In this document: piece after piece, positions 35,613-44,165 of the stretch | Numbering within the stretch: position 1 is the first letter of the stretch | Layout of the letters: each line of letters starts with the position of its first letter | Assembly: GCF_001949145.1 (NCBI RefSeq) | Contig: NW_019091598.1 | Coordinates: 1 to 44,165, forward strand | Direction: 5' to 3' | DNA: 44,165 nucleotides | Source of the DNA: Acanthaster planci | Lineage: Eukaryota; Echinodermata; Asteroidea; Valvatida; Acanthasteridae | The notes under the pieces: model-generated | What the model was told of the DNA's origin: nothing | The model's input: only the letters and a program-made list of their open reading frames with translations | Databases searched by the model: none | Translations under genes and position numbers: made by a program

Positions 35613-37699
35613 AAAAGCACTTTGGCCAATCAGAGGCCCTACTGGTATTGAAACTGTGGTCAGCTACATGTATAGTGTAAGGTGTACAATTGCATGTGTA
35701 CAATTGTACATGTACAGTTGTAAATTGTATATTCATTGCACAGCTGGGGATCCAGTCTCTTTCCATATTAACCAGTGTAGTGAACTTTTAAGGGTACACG
35801 TAGGGCAGCATTTTTTCACGTTCAAATATTTTTGGTGAGCTTATCGGTTGATCAGCACAATCGTACTGTGCTAGCAGTCAATCCTGTATATTCTTGGACG
35901 TTACTTCACTTTCTTTTTTAAACAGTCTTCCTCAACCGTGAAGTACAAAGAAAGTGCAATCGTCTAGAGGTACATGTAATGTTGTGGACAGACTGGACTA
36001 CAAGATCAAGAATTGAGAAGAGATTGATTTCTTGTGCAGATCAACTGATCCACCCAACATTTTCAAAGTGGTGCACCTGCACAAAACCAAATCCTCGTGC
36101 AAAATGCCTTCAAAAGCAAACTACATGTACATGTACATGTAAGTGCATTTGTACAAGTGCTCTCTGTACTGTTTTGTAGAAATAACTGCTGCTGTGCATG
36201 TACATGATGTACAGGTAAGGCTTTGCTGATTATTTTATTATTTGGATAGCCAATTTAATACTTAAATACATGTATTTAATTTTGAAATCAATTAGTCAGA
36301 GCTGATGATCAAAATTATTAACAGGAGGAACTTTAATTATTAATGTTGGACTAGAAAATAATGAACATTTAGATGTCAAAATTCCAAAGACATATGCTAC
36401 ATATACAGGTATCTAGTTATTTTGCATGCAGTGGCCCTGCTGAAGTGAGAGCACAAAAGTTGAAAAAATGATGGTGTTTCAAAAAGGTATTTGATAGCAG
36501 CATTCACTGAGACACCCCCCCAGTCTCCATTCGTGCGACAAAACTCAGATGAAGTGTCAGTATTTTTCTTTATGAAAATTTTTATGGCTTATGTCCTCTT
36601 TGAGCCTTCTTGACTGCAGTTGAGCAACAAGCCGTACTCAATGTCATTATTTAGAACCGTCGAGGTCTTAAAAATCACTACAAACACAAAACAACTTGAC
36701 TCATTTAAAGAAGTGTTCAAATTTGAAAAAAAAATGGAACATGTAAATTCCTTACTGATTAATTATCAATAATTCATCAAAAGGCTCAATTTAGCTTCAG
36801 ACTAAGCTTCCCCGTTACCTTTGAAAATAAAGTCTGCTGGTTTTTAATGGTCACCATAAAGTTACGGCAGATCAAGTCATTATTTTATAATATTTCCAAG
36901 ATTTTAAAATTTTTTTCATGGGTAACTGCAGAGCCACATACTGTATATGCGGAGGTGCTGTTGGAGTTTTGAAAAGGCCACAACACAGAGGGACAAAGAC
37001 AACTGAAACGCTTAATGAAATCAGAATAGGCATTTAGGAATGGCACAGAATCTTGAACGGGTAGTTCCAATTGAGTGCTTCATATTTTGAAGCCTCCAAA
37101 TAAATGAGACATTGTCTTATTACGGAACGGGTGAAACATACACGTGAATGTGCTTATTCTACAATGCACACAAGTCCCTATTCACTCGCACATGAACTTG
37201 ACCTTCTAAACCCAAAATAGGCGAACACAAGATCAGCCACACTTTTCCAGCAAAATATTTAGCTCGTTAGTGACAACACTGAAAAATTACATCAACTCTC
37301 TGACTACCGGTACGACTAGAAGTCAACAAAGTCTCCAAAAAATTCAGTTTTTGAACCAAAAAATAGTGTTCAAAGTTTTTTTGCGAGGAACCAGTCTACA
37401 TGTATTTACATAGGAACGTTACAATCGCAGACGAATCATACCTTCTTGTGTGGTTTTAGGTTACAAAAACCTACATGTAATTACTTACATGTATGCGCAG
37501 GTTCAAACATAATTACCACGCGCGCCATTATGCATGAACGATCGTGACATATACCGGTACCCTGGTATCAGTGGAGAAGCTGGTGTACATGCATTTGTCC
37601 AAGTACGGTATGGTTGGGCTGCACTTGACTAAGACGGGCCACAAGCATCAAGAGTCCCAAATTATTAGCATGGTAGAAAAAAATTGGCCTTGTGTACAC

Positions 37700-37787
37700 C
37701 TGTACATGGCACATCTCGACAGGACAGGGCAGCAAAACCCTGTCTGTACATGGCACATCTCGACAGGACAGGGCAGCAAAACCCTGT
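37700..37787. repeat. Perfect 44-bp tandem duplication
   Basis: Two identical 44-bp units lie head to tail (37700-37743 and 37744-37787), each starting CTGTACATGG and ending AACCCTGT. With no differences, the duplication is recent or polymorphic. The unit length is not a multiple of three, so it does not encode a peptide repeat. Confidence 0.92.
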
Positions 37788-37969
37788 CTTCTGGTAGTTT
37801 GTCACTTGTGGTTCAAGGATGTCAAAGTGAAACTGAAAACTCCTCAGCCCCTTGTCGAAAGAATTTTATTATTTTATAGCGCTCATAAACTTTTATAATA
37901 CTTCTCACGGCTGGCATAACTGTCCAAGAACTTGTTAGATGAATTCTGACAGAATGGTACATGTACAGT

Positions 37970-38350
37970 GTTCTCCACAGCCTAAAATTGTAGAAGGGCA
38001 GCACACAGTGCGAATGCGGAGCATGAAGCCATGGCATGGGGTCTCGGGCCCGCTCAGGGACCCCGGGAAATTTTAGATTCCAAATGCTCTGTGGTGCAAT
38101 CTGAGGTGTTTCCTGGGCACTTTAACTGACTCCTTGAATCAAATTTGCTTGTGGTAACTATCTCAAACTCATCACGTTCGTTCCATAAAGTGCGGTAAAC
38201 TGCTTTGCATTCAGATAAACTGTGAAGATGGTGGAGAATAGGGAAAATCCAATAGAAAAAATAGCAGGGCAGTGAGAATTTTGGTCGGGTGGCAAAACTT
38301 TAGCGGGGGGGTCTAAAATTTTGGCAGGGCGGCCTGCCCTGCTAAAACCC
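37970..38350. repeat. Probable degenerate interspersed repeat
   Basis: The stretch has a sharply different composition: GGGGTCTCGGGCCCGCTCAG and GACCCCGGGAAATTTTAGA near 38039-38078, then GCAGGGCGGCCTGCCCTGC at about 38322-38340, with repeated TAAAATTTTGG-type words. This resembles GC-rich dispersed repeats of invertebrate genomes. I cannot define its ends or class. Confidence 0.35.
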
Positions 38351-39310
38351 TCATGGAGATGTGCTGTTCCTCTGGATGAACTCTGCTAGTACAATGTACA
38401 ATAGGGCTTCAACTACATATTGTACTATTACTACATGTAGGTACCAGTATAGAACATGTCTTTGTTACATACCACAGGTACCAGCTGTTTGGATGACTTG
38501 AATGCTCCATTTTCCATTACACACAAGGGACCAATATAAAGGATTGTGGACTAAACTAGCAGTCTACACACAGACACTCTCATACCTACAAGCAATGATG
38601 TGATGCATACAAGTTATCAAATTTATCGAATTGCTGTCTGTTTTTTTTACAGTAATCAGGTCCAATTTTTGGAGCACTACAGAAAACAAATGGATGGGTG
38701 CAATAACATGTGCTGGTTATTTTGGCTGGTTTTGAAGGGAATCTACATGTACATATATGAAGATAGAAACATTTCTGGAGAAGAAATACATGTAGGTCAG
38801 AGTTCCATATACATGTACGGACACCATATAGGATGATGATCTGTGGTGTGATTGGTCAAGCTGTCATGCTGCTGCTAACGATCGAGAGAGCACATGTTGT
38901 TGATTTTACGCAGCGTGGATAGGCAAAATACTCATGAATTTCACAATTTTAATGAGATATAAAGTAAATAAACCTCCCCAGGTGACATGTAACCTTGCTA
39001 AGACAGGCATGTATGAAATTTTGCTGCATCAGACGTTAGCCCTACATGTGCTTCTCAATCATGTCAAATTGGTCATTATCAATGTCAAATTTCAAGACGT
39101 TTTCATCTATAAAATAAGCCTTATCGCTAATATTGCGAGAGTGATTTTGCACAAAAGTATGATGGCATCATGGGAAGGAAAAGGGGCACAAAATCACCCA
39201 TGTGGTGTTACTGTTTGCAATAAGGCATGAAGCTAATAATAATAATAGGCCCTATGTATCATGGAGTGTCCAGACACGAGTCAGTTTCAAGCAGTAGCCT
39301 ATACTCACCT
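38351..39310. other. Non-coding stretch, no gene seen
   Basis: AT-rich sequence with scattered TACATGTA words (38751, 38810) and an AATAATAATA run at 39235-39247. No exon is recognisable. Confidence 0.45.
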
Positions 39311-39620
39311 AGATATAAATGACAAAAACTACCAGAACAGACGTTGGCAATTCTTGGTCACTTGTTAGTGTTTTCCCCTTGCCCAAGTGTCTAATGCACA
39401 GCCGCATTAAGTCTGCGTGTAAACATCACCCCGGGTAGGCCAAGCCAGCTAGCGTCCTGTCTGTCGCGTCGGGAAGGACAGAACACGAAACAGTCATTTC
39501 TGGCAATTCTGCGTCTCAAACGTGGGAAAGCCAACAGAGATCCATCACTGGATCTATGATTGGACCGACCATCCACTGCAGCGATAAACATCTGCAGGTT
39601 TCCTCGATCACATTTCAGTC
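39303..39620 (-). promoter_or_regulatory. Alternative candidate first exon/promoter on the minus strand
   Basis: A very good minus-strand donor, ATATCTAG|GTGAGTAT, lies at 39311/39310. Upstream of it on that strand is CpG-richer DNA (around 39430-39480, with CGCGACAGACAGG and CCCGGGG). This could be a non-coding first exon of the Kelch gene, far upstream, or of an unrelated transcript. Confidence 0.2.
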
Positions 39621-40612
39621 ACGATCACAACGTAGACGGCAATTTCAGGAGTCGCTTTCTTTTCACACTCGGCGAGTTTACTGAACAAGTATGACAATCA
39701 CTCGCTAGTCTCTGAGATGCATGCATAATACGCTGATGAGAAGTGCATGCAGCGATTACAGTCTGGTCCCACAAGCAAATCCTCATGTGCCTGTGATTGC
39801 TTGAAGTGGTTATCAGACCAATGACGACGTCGATTCGTAACCACGTACACATGGCAATTTCTAGCGTGTACTGCGCAACAATCAATCTAGTACTTAAAAA
39901 GTGCTCAAACATCTCGCCAAATGTTCAAACATTTCGCTTTTTTGTGGCAAATAAAGGACGTAAAGCAAATAAAACTCCTCCTTACTTTAAGATATTGAAA
40001 ACAGTTTGAAGACATTATACATGTATAGTACTAACAAAGTCATGTGTTAAAGACTTTGGCCATTCCGCGCTCGCAGAGGGCGTTCTTCAGTGTCATTGAC
40101 ATAGCATCAACAGAAAGGTGCTCCAAGCCGGGAATTTTAATTAAACCCCAACATCGACGTGCAAGCCAACATCCCTGGAGTTTCTCTAGGGATCTGCCAA
40201 AATTACCTGTTGTGGAAATGAAAAATAATTTCATGGTACGCTCGGTCAGATCCGCATTTTCCAAGATAACTTATACTGGATTCAATGGCAAGTTTCTTTA
40301 AAAGATACTTTATCCCGGGAACGCAGGTGGTAATTTGCTTTTGTACAAATACGCACGCCAACTGGATCCCGGAGGATGTAGGAATGCCATTTCCGTGTTA
40401 AAAAAAATTGCCATTTCTCATTCCGGCCTATTTGCCGGTTCAGGAGATCAAGTCCATTTCCCCTATATTCAATGTCAGGTATGTTTTAGGCTTCGTGTCA
40501 GACACTGCATTATGTAGTCGAAGTTCTACAATGCATGAACAGTATACTTTCCTGACTTTTGGTATTAACCAACCTGAAACCTAGACACCATTACTGCGGT
40601 GGTGACGGCATC
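39621..40612. other. No certain gene; weak open frames on both strands
   Basis: On the minus strand a 74-codon frame (40264-40040, with GRSLEKLQGCWLARRCWG) lacks an ATG at its start. On the + strand a frame open from 40302 to 40517 contains a donor-like CAG|GTATGT at about 40479. Neither resembles a protein I know. A partial CTCF-like word CTCGCAGAGGGCGTTC lies at 40070-40085. Confidence 0.25.
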
Positions 40613-40642
40613 CACTGATCTCCATTATAATGGAGATCAGTG
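40613..40642. repeat. Perfect 30-bp palindrome
   Basis: CACTGATCTCCATTA (40613-40627) is followed with no spacer by its exact reverse complement (40628-40642). The words ACCTAGAC (about 40579) and GTCTAGGT (about 40678) extend a weaker outer symmetry, so it may be the centre of a small fold-back element. Confidence 0.85.
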
Positions 40643-40844
40643 ATAGCATCACACTGAGGCTGCATCTAGGTTGCATCAGTCTAGGTAGGCTCCGCCCCAC
40701 TCCATTGTAGACACTCAGACACTGGGCCCCAGCGGAATTAAGAGAGAGTGTGAAGTTCCTAGCAACGAAGGCTCTTGTGGTGGACTCTGCACTTCGCTGG
40801 TTCAGGAAGGACACCTTGAAGCAGCATGTTCATAGTTCATAGTA

Positions 40845-41100
40845 CTTGGGGTTAAAATCCAAGATGACTTGGGACGGGAAACCCAGACGTGGCATGCCAT
40901 CAATAAAGCAACAAGAATTCTCAGCTTCATCAAACGATTGTTTTTACATGAGTTCTTAAAAGGTGAAGAAACAGTTTTATTTTACATTACTCCGGCCACA
41001 CTTAGAATACATGGTGTTACAACATGGAACCCTAAAAATTGTCACCGGTCTGCAATTTAGACGGTCCAACTTGAACAACCGGCAGTGCATTTTGTTCATG
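40845..41100 (+). mobile_element. Non-LTR retrotransposon fragment (RT C-terminal part)
   Basis: In one frame it reads LGVKIQDDLG, then INKATRILSFIKR. After a frameshift near 40965-40985 it reads FTLLRPHLEYMVLQHGTLK. The order LGV-x-I-x-x-DL, KA-x-x-L-x-x-I-x-R and LVRPHLEY is the hallmark of the C-terminal part of CR1/L2/Jockey-like reverse transcriptases. The copy is truncated on both sides and dead. Confidence 0.75.
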
Positions 41101-41896
41101 GAGACTACTCGAGGAAAAGTAGTGGCACCTCACTTTTTGAGGTGGGGGGAGGCTATCGAATCACCGCCCCCCTTTTTGTGGTCAGCAAAAAAATTAAAGC
41201 AGATTGTGAAGGATTTTTCAGACTAAAATGCATTCAGTGACACTTATAGGAAAACAATTTGAAAAAGCCACAAATATGCCATTCTGGATACATGTACATG
41301 ATGAGAGATGTTCATAAATATCATGAACATCGACCTATATATAGTCATATGGTGTCAACCCCCCCCCCACTTTTCAAATTTCCATGGCTGGGCAGGTCAT
41401 TCCCACCATTCCTCACCCCACCCCAATTTCCGGCACAAATTTACGCCACTGCTCTTGTCTACAGTGTAGTAAATTCGACCATGTTTACCAAAAACACTAA
41501 GCTGTACAACAGGTTGCACCGTGGCAGATCCGATACAGAAGGGAGCAAAATTATACAAACGATCTTCACCACTGGACAGACACGTATACTACTCCACGTA
41601 TCAGTACATGTATGGAAATGCGTGCCTACAGCCGGATGTGATAACGCCAAGATGAATACGTTGGGAGAGGAGATGACAGCAAAGAGAAAAATCGAAGGGT
41701 TCACATCACAGATGTATACAGCAAAGCAAACATCAATGCAATGCTGAAACAGCGGAAAATGAGCAGTGGTTGTCTGAAAATCATCAAGAGAACATGTACT
41801 CACTTAGATAAGGAGAGCTTCTCCATTCTCTACACGGCATTTGATCTCATCTTTCATACTGTGTGTGTATTTAAGCATGGAACTCATATCAGAAGG

Positions 41897-41940
41897 TCAA
41901 GCTTAAAGAGTTTCAGCTTAAAGAGTTTCAGCTTAAAGAG
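41897..41940 (+). repeat. In-frame 15-bp tandem repeat inside the RT relic
   Basis: TTTCAGCTTAAAGAG occurs at 41911-41925 and 41926-41940 with a partial copy before it. In the local RT frame it encodes repeated FQLKE in place of the usual RVQRRA segment. Confidence 0.85.
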
Positions 41941-42038
41941 GATAAAGCGGAGGATATAACGAAGCTGGTCCCAAGCCTCAGATACCAGTCGCATGATGAA
42001 ACATTTAATGAGCTTCACCTGTACCCCTTTGAGATCAG

Positions 42039-42271
42039 GAAAATGAGCAGTGGCGGAACTACAGAGGAGTGGGGCACTGGGACAGGTGTTCCCCAGCAGA
42101 TGCCCGTGCTCCCCGTGTAACCCCCCTCCCCGTTTGGAATGTGTGAATAATATCTCCGTTGAGTTTATATAGCTATGCTGCTGCGGCTTATATTCTTGTG
42201 ATGCCCCCTTGAAAAGAATGTATTCACCCCCGGAGCGCCCCTGGACATTTAGCCCTTGTTCACCACTAAAA
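42039..42271. mobile_element. Nested GC-rich insertion in the RT relic (MITE-like)
   Basis: The insert breaks the RT frame between FEI and RRDLIK. ATCAG occurs on both sides (42034-42038 and 42272-42276), a possible 5-bp target duplication; taking one copy out rejoins FEIRRDLIK. Inside, CAGTGGCG (42048) and CGCCCCTG (42236-42243) form imperfect terminal repeats, and the text CAGTGGCGGAACTACAG..GGGGCA is of the kind seen at the ends of common invertebrate repeats. It has no coding capacity. Confidence 0.55.
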
Positions 42272-42520
42272 ATCAGAAGAGATTTGATCAAGTCTTGAAG
42301 ATACAACAGACCTGTTGTCCATGTCCCCCACAACGCCAAGAACCAGAAGCTACAATCCGAGCCATTCAAAAAACGGCTCGACGAGGGACTGAATAATCAT
42401 AAGAAAGTGCTTCTCGCAGAGAGTTGTAGACAATGTGGAATAGACTTACAGATGAGGTGTGATGGTGAATGCAACGACAACCTACAGGTTTGGAGATTAG
42501 GAAAACCGGAAATACAATAG

Positions 42521-42720
42521 ACTTGGGTGTTATCGTAGACTACTCCAACACTTTTCACCGGTGTTAAACATTTCGGTGTTATTTGGTGTTGCTTTTATCA
42601 CCCCCAAGGCACTGTAACACTTATAAGGGTGCAAATTAACACCTGCGGTGTTAAAGTAACATCCTATAGTGTGGTCATCTGATTACACCAAACGTGTTGA
42701 TTTTAACACCAGAGTTCTAG
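42521..42720. repeat. GGTGTTA/TAACACC-rich hairpin repeat
   Basis: In about 190 bp the word GGTGTTA or its complement TAACACC (and close variants) occurs roughly ten times, for example 42522, 42563, 42581, 42590, 42638, 42650, 42708. Opposed copies such as TAACACCTGCGGTGTTA form perfect short hairpins. Confidence 0.65.
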
Positions 42721-43181
42721 TGAATGTAATTCAAGATGCCAGTTTTGCACGGTCTATTTTCTCTTGTGTATTTTACAAGTATATTTTGTCTCTTTTGCAG
42801 TTCTGATTTTGCCGCTGTCAGCGTCTCCTGCCTGTTGTATTCTGGTCGTGGCTAACCCTCGTCCCGTAGTCCCGCCAAATGCGCTGATACCAGCAATTTT
42901 CTACACTACTCTTGTGAAAGCGCGCCCTCTGCTGACACTCTCAGAAAAAATATCCCACAATTCAATGCGAAAAGTTTTCTTTCTCGAAACTTTTCACAAA
43001 GTGATTTAGCCAAGGCTGCTCTTTTCAAAATAAAATAATGTCATCGGAAGCCAATTTATAGATAAAAATTAACAGTGATATTGTACATTCCGTTCATCAC
43101 AATTTGAGTTAGAATAATATTCTAATGAAAACAAATTTTATGAAGTTATGAAAGAGTACATTTTGGCCAGAGTTATGATTG
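42721..43181. other. Upstream flank of the secreted-protein promoter
   Basis: No exon is recognised. A CTCF-like word lies at 42922-42935 on the minus strand. A 71-nt stretch around 42900-42990 is relatively rich in CpG. Confidence 0.4.
42922..42935 (-). promoter_or_regulatory. CTCF-like motif
   Basis: On the minus strand it reads TCAGCAGAGGGCGC, an almost perfect CTCF core, about 315 bp upstream of the predicted start site at 43248. Confidence 0.4.
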
Positions 43182-43247
43182 TTACGTCACGCGTAGGTTG
43201 CTATGTTGCTCCTCCGCTATAAATTGAGCGCAAACCATGGAAACACC
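43182..43247 (+). promoter_or_regulatory. CRE + TATA core promoter
   Basis: TTACGTCA at 43182-43189 is the reverse complement of TGACGTAA, a CREB/ATF site. TATAAA lies at 43218-43223. Exactly 30 nt downstream CCAGTTG fits the initiator consensus with A+1 at 43248. The CRE would sit at about -60, its usual place in cAMP- or activity-responsive promoters. The ATG at 43236 falls upstream of this start and should not be translated. Confidence 0.6.
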
Positions 43248-43373
43248 AGTTGTGTTTACGCTTTGCTTTGAGTGTGGACGCCTTATTTCTTCGTGAGAAA
43301 TCACTTCATTGCGAATGCAGTTTTGCCTGATTATCGCTGTACTTCTTTGGGCTTCAGTCACCGAGACTGTAAG
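43248..43373 (+). CDS. First exon with signal peptide of a secreted or membrane protein
   Basis: The exon has a 5' UTR from about 43248 and an ATG at 43315. The frame gives MQFCLIIAVLLWASVTETV with a hydrophobic core of about 11 residues and small residues before a likely cleavage site: a good signal peptide. It ends GTA AG|GTAAGA at 43373/43374, a near-perfect donor in phase 2. The ATG context is weak (C at -3, C at +4), but no other ATG lies between the predicted start and it. The product cannot be named from 20 residues. The rest of the gene is either the small candidate exon at 43479 or lies beyond the window. Confidence 0.6.
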
Positions 43374-43478
43374 GTAAGAACAGTCACATTGTGACAGTTA
43401 GTCATGACAGGCCAAGGCCCATATCGTTGTTATTCCAGGCCTACCTTAAAACAGAAAAGTGTTTTTGATATGTTTCAG

Positions 43479-43542
43479 CCATGCCTTTGCTCTACACTAC
43501 CTCACAGAACAAAATGAACAATATGAAGTAGCTAGTGCCTAG
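43479..43542 (+). CDS. Candidate second exon closing a 39-residue secreted peptide
   Basis: A pyrimidine-rich acceptor TGATATGTTTCAG ends at 43478. Joined in phase 2 to the signal-peptide exon it reads SHAFALHYLTEQNEQYEVASA and stops at TAG (43540-43542). The precursor would be 39 residues. An open run of 20 codons is easily reached by chance and there is no dibasic site, so this is weak; the true second exon may lie outside the window. Confidence 0.22.
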
Positions 43543-44165
43543 CTCAGTGGATGTCTAGGATATAAATTCCTACTGCCACAGTAAAAATTGTTTTTCAACG
43601 TTTTTCCTCACATTTTTACCTGGTGGAGGCAGCTCGAATGTCATTCACAAATGCCTTGTAAGGCCTATCCCGAATTCCATAAATGCTGTGTTAAAATTAC
43701 TGAATACGCTGGCGGATGACACACTTTGCAGGAAATTTAGTGCAATTCACATTTTTTATCTTGATTCGTGGACGATCTTCGCATTTTGTAGTTGTGCGCA
43801 TTTGCTATGGAGTTGGGGGTGGTCGGTTGCTATGCATTTCACAGCCATATTTAGTAATTTCGATACAGCATTTATGGAATTATATGTAGGGATACAAGGC
43901 ACTTGGGAATGACATTTCAGTTGCCTCCGCCCAGTAAAAATGTGAGAAAACTATTGAAAAAAAAAACGTGCTATGATAGGAGGACTTTTATACCCTTGAC
44001 GTTAGTTGTAGTGTAAATGAAGGCAACGTCCAACCTGTGCTAATCTCATGGCAAACAAACTATAGCCCAAGGAAACTAAATGAAACTAAAGCACCTTTGA
44101 GTTAATTGGAAAAGCTAAGCAATCACTTGCTGCTGTAGACCAATGTATTTTTATGTAGCCTTGAT
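43543..44165. other. Probable intron of the secreted-protein gene
   Basis: No further exon is recognised. A 74-codon frame at 43688-43912 has no protein-like features beyond hydrophobic stretches and lies in AT-rich sequence. Confidence 0.35.

Larger units (their letters stand above)
32616..37699. other. Non-coding stretch rich in simple and palindromic repeats
   Basis: No gene is seen. It holds the AAAC microsatellite, the densest TACATGTA clusters, repeated AAAGCTGAAA-like words at 34075-34195, a 36-bp tandem repeat, and a minus-strand donor-like word near 34968. Confidence 0.45.
41440..42520 (+). mobile_element. Decayed CR1/L2-like reverse transcriptase relic, interrupted
   Basis: Pieces follow the usual order of a non-LTR reverse transcriptase end: MFTKNTKLYN (41481; the active-site FADD appears as FTKN, so it is catalytically dead), then IIKR..HLDKESFSILYTAF (about 41789-41842), TKLVPSLR (41959-41982), LYPFEIR (42022-42039), RRDLIKS after a nested insertion (42277 onward), and VV..PFKKRLDE (about 42314-42385). 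They lie in three frames, so several indels have accumulated. The tail continues through CRQC and CDGEC to a stop at 42518-42520. Family placement is from motif memory, not a search. Confidence 0.75.

Noticed and set aside
37700-37787. Repeats resembling a CRISPR array
   Set aside because: Only two adjacent copies without spacers, in an animal genome.
37544-37879. 111-codon frame over the 44-bp duplication
   Set aside because: The duplication is not a multiple of three, so the two copies are read in different frames, which is not how a protein repeat behaves.
41259-41747. 162-codon open frame on the + strand taken as a whole gene
   Set aside because: The first half runs through poly(C) and simple sequence; only the second half matters, and it is a reverse transcriptase relic that needs frameshifts to continue.
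43236-43289. 17-codon frame from the ATG in a strong context at 43236
   Set aside because: It lies upstream of the start site predicted from the TATA box and initiator, so it should not be in the mRNA.
1-44165. tRNA, rRNA or other structural RNA genes
   Set aside because: I looked for A/B-box pairs and GGTTCGA-type T-loops; the only GGTTCGA is inside the EGF exon at about 1159.

Overview
This window looks like nuclear DNA of a marine invertebrate animal. The clearest signs are GT-AG introns, EGF modules each carried on its own phase 1-1 exon, a BTB-Kelch gene, decayed non-LTR retrotransposons, AT-rich non-coding DNA with very low gene density, and dozens of copies of the palindromic word TACATGTA plus a rarer TACCGGTA. 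An invertebrate deuterostome, perhaps an echinoderm, is my best guess. Nothing in the sequence proves the taxon.

Layout. Positions 1-4825 (+) hold the 3' part of a single-pass membrane protein gene: a partial exon, three EGF exons, and a last exon with juxtamembrane stalk, transmembrane helix and a cytoplasmic tail of about 79 residues, followed by a 1.7 kb 3' UTR. Positions 4830-11575 have no recognisable gene. Positions 11580-15263 (-) hold the best-supported gene, an intron-free 849-codon ORF for a Kelch-like protein. It has two BTB domains, a BACK domain, six Kelch blades and an N-terminus (MGCCHSC followed by basic residues) built for myristoylation plus palmitoylation. A strong splice acceptor 21 nt upstream of its ATG implies a 5' UTR intron, so its promoter lies to the right. 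Candidates are at 26.65-27.3 kb (NRF1- and YY1-type sites and a donor) and 39.3-39.6 kb (a donor beside CpG-richer DNA).

Positions 15.3-40 kb look like intronic or intergenic sequence with dispersed repeats, an 84% inverted repeat at 32.44-32.62 kb, tandem duplications and several CTCF-like words. Positions 40.6-42.7 kb form a transposon-rich patch: two reverse transcriptase relics, one split by a nested GC-rich insertion, a perfect 30-bp palindrome and a GGTGTTA-rich hairpin repeat. At 43.18-43.37 kb (+) there is a compact promoter (CRE, TATA box, initiator) and a short first coding exon for a signal peptide, which starts a secreted or membrane protein gene.

The three genes show no obvious functional link. 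The most unusual is the acylated tandem-BTB Kelch protein, predicted to be a membrane-anchored CUL3 adaptor.
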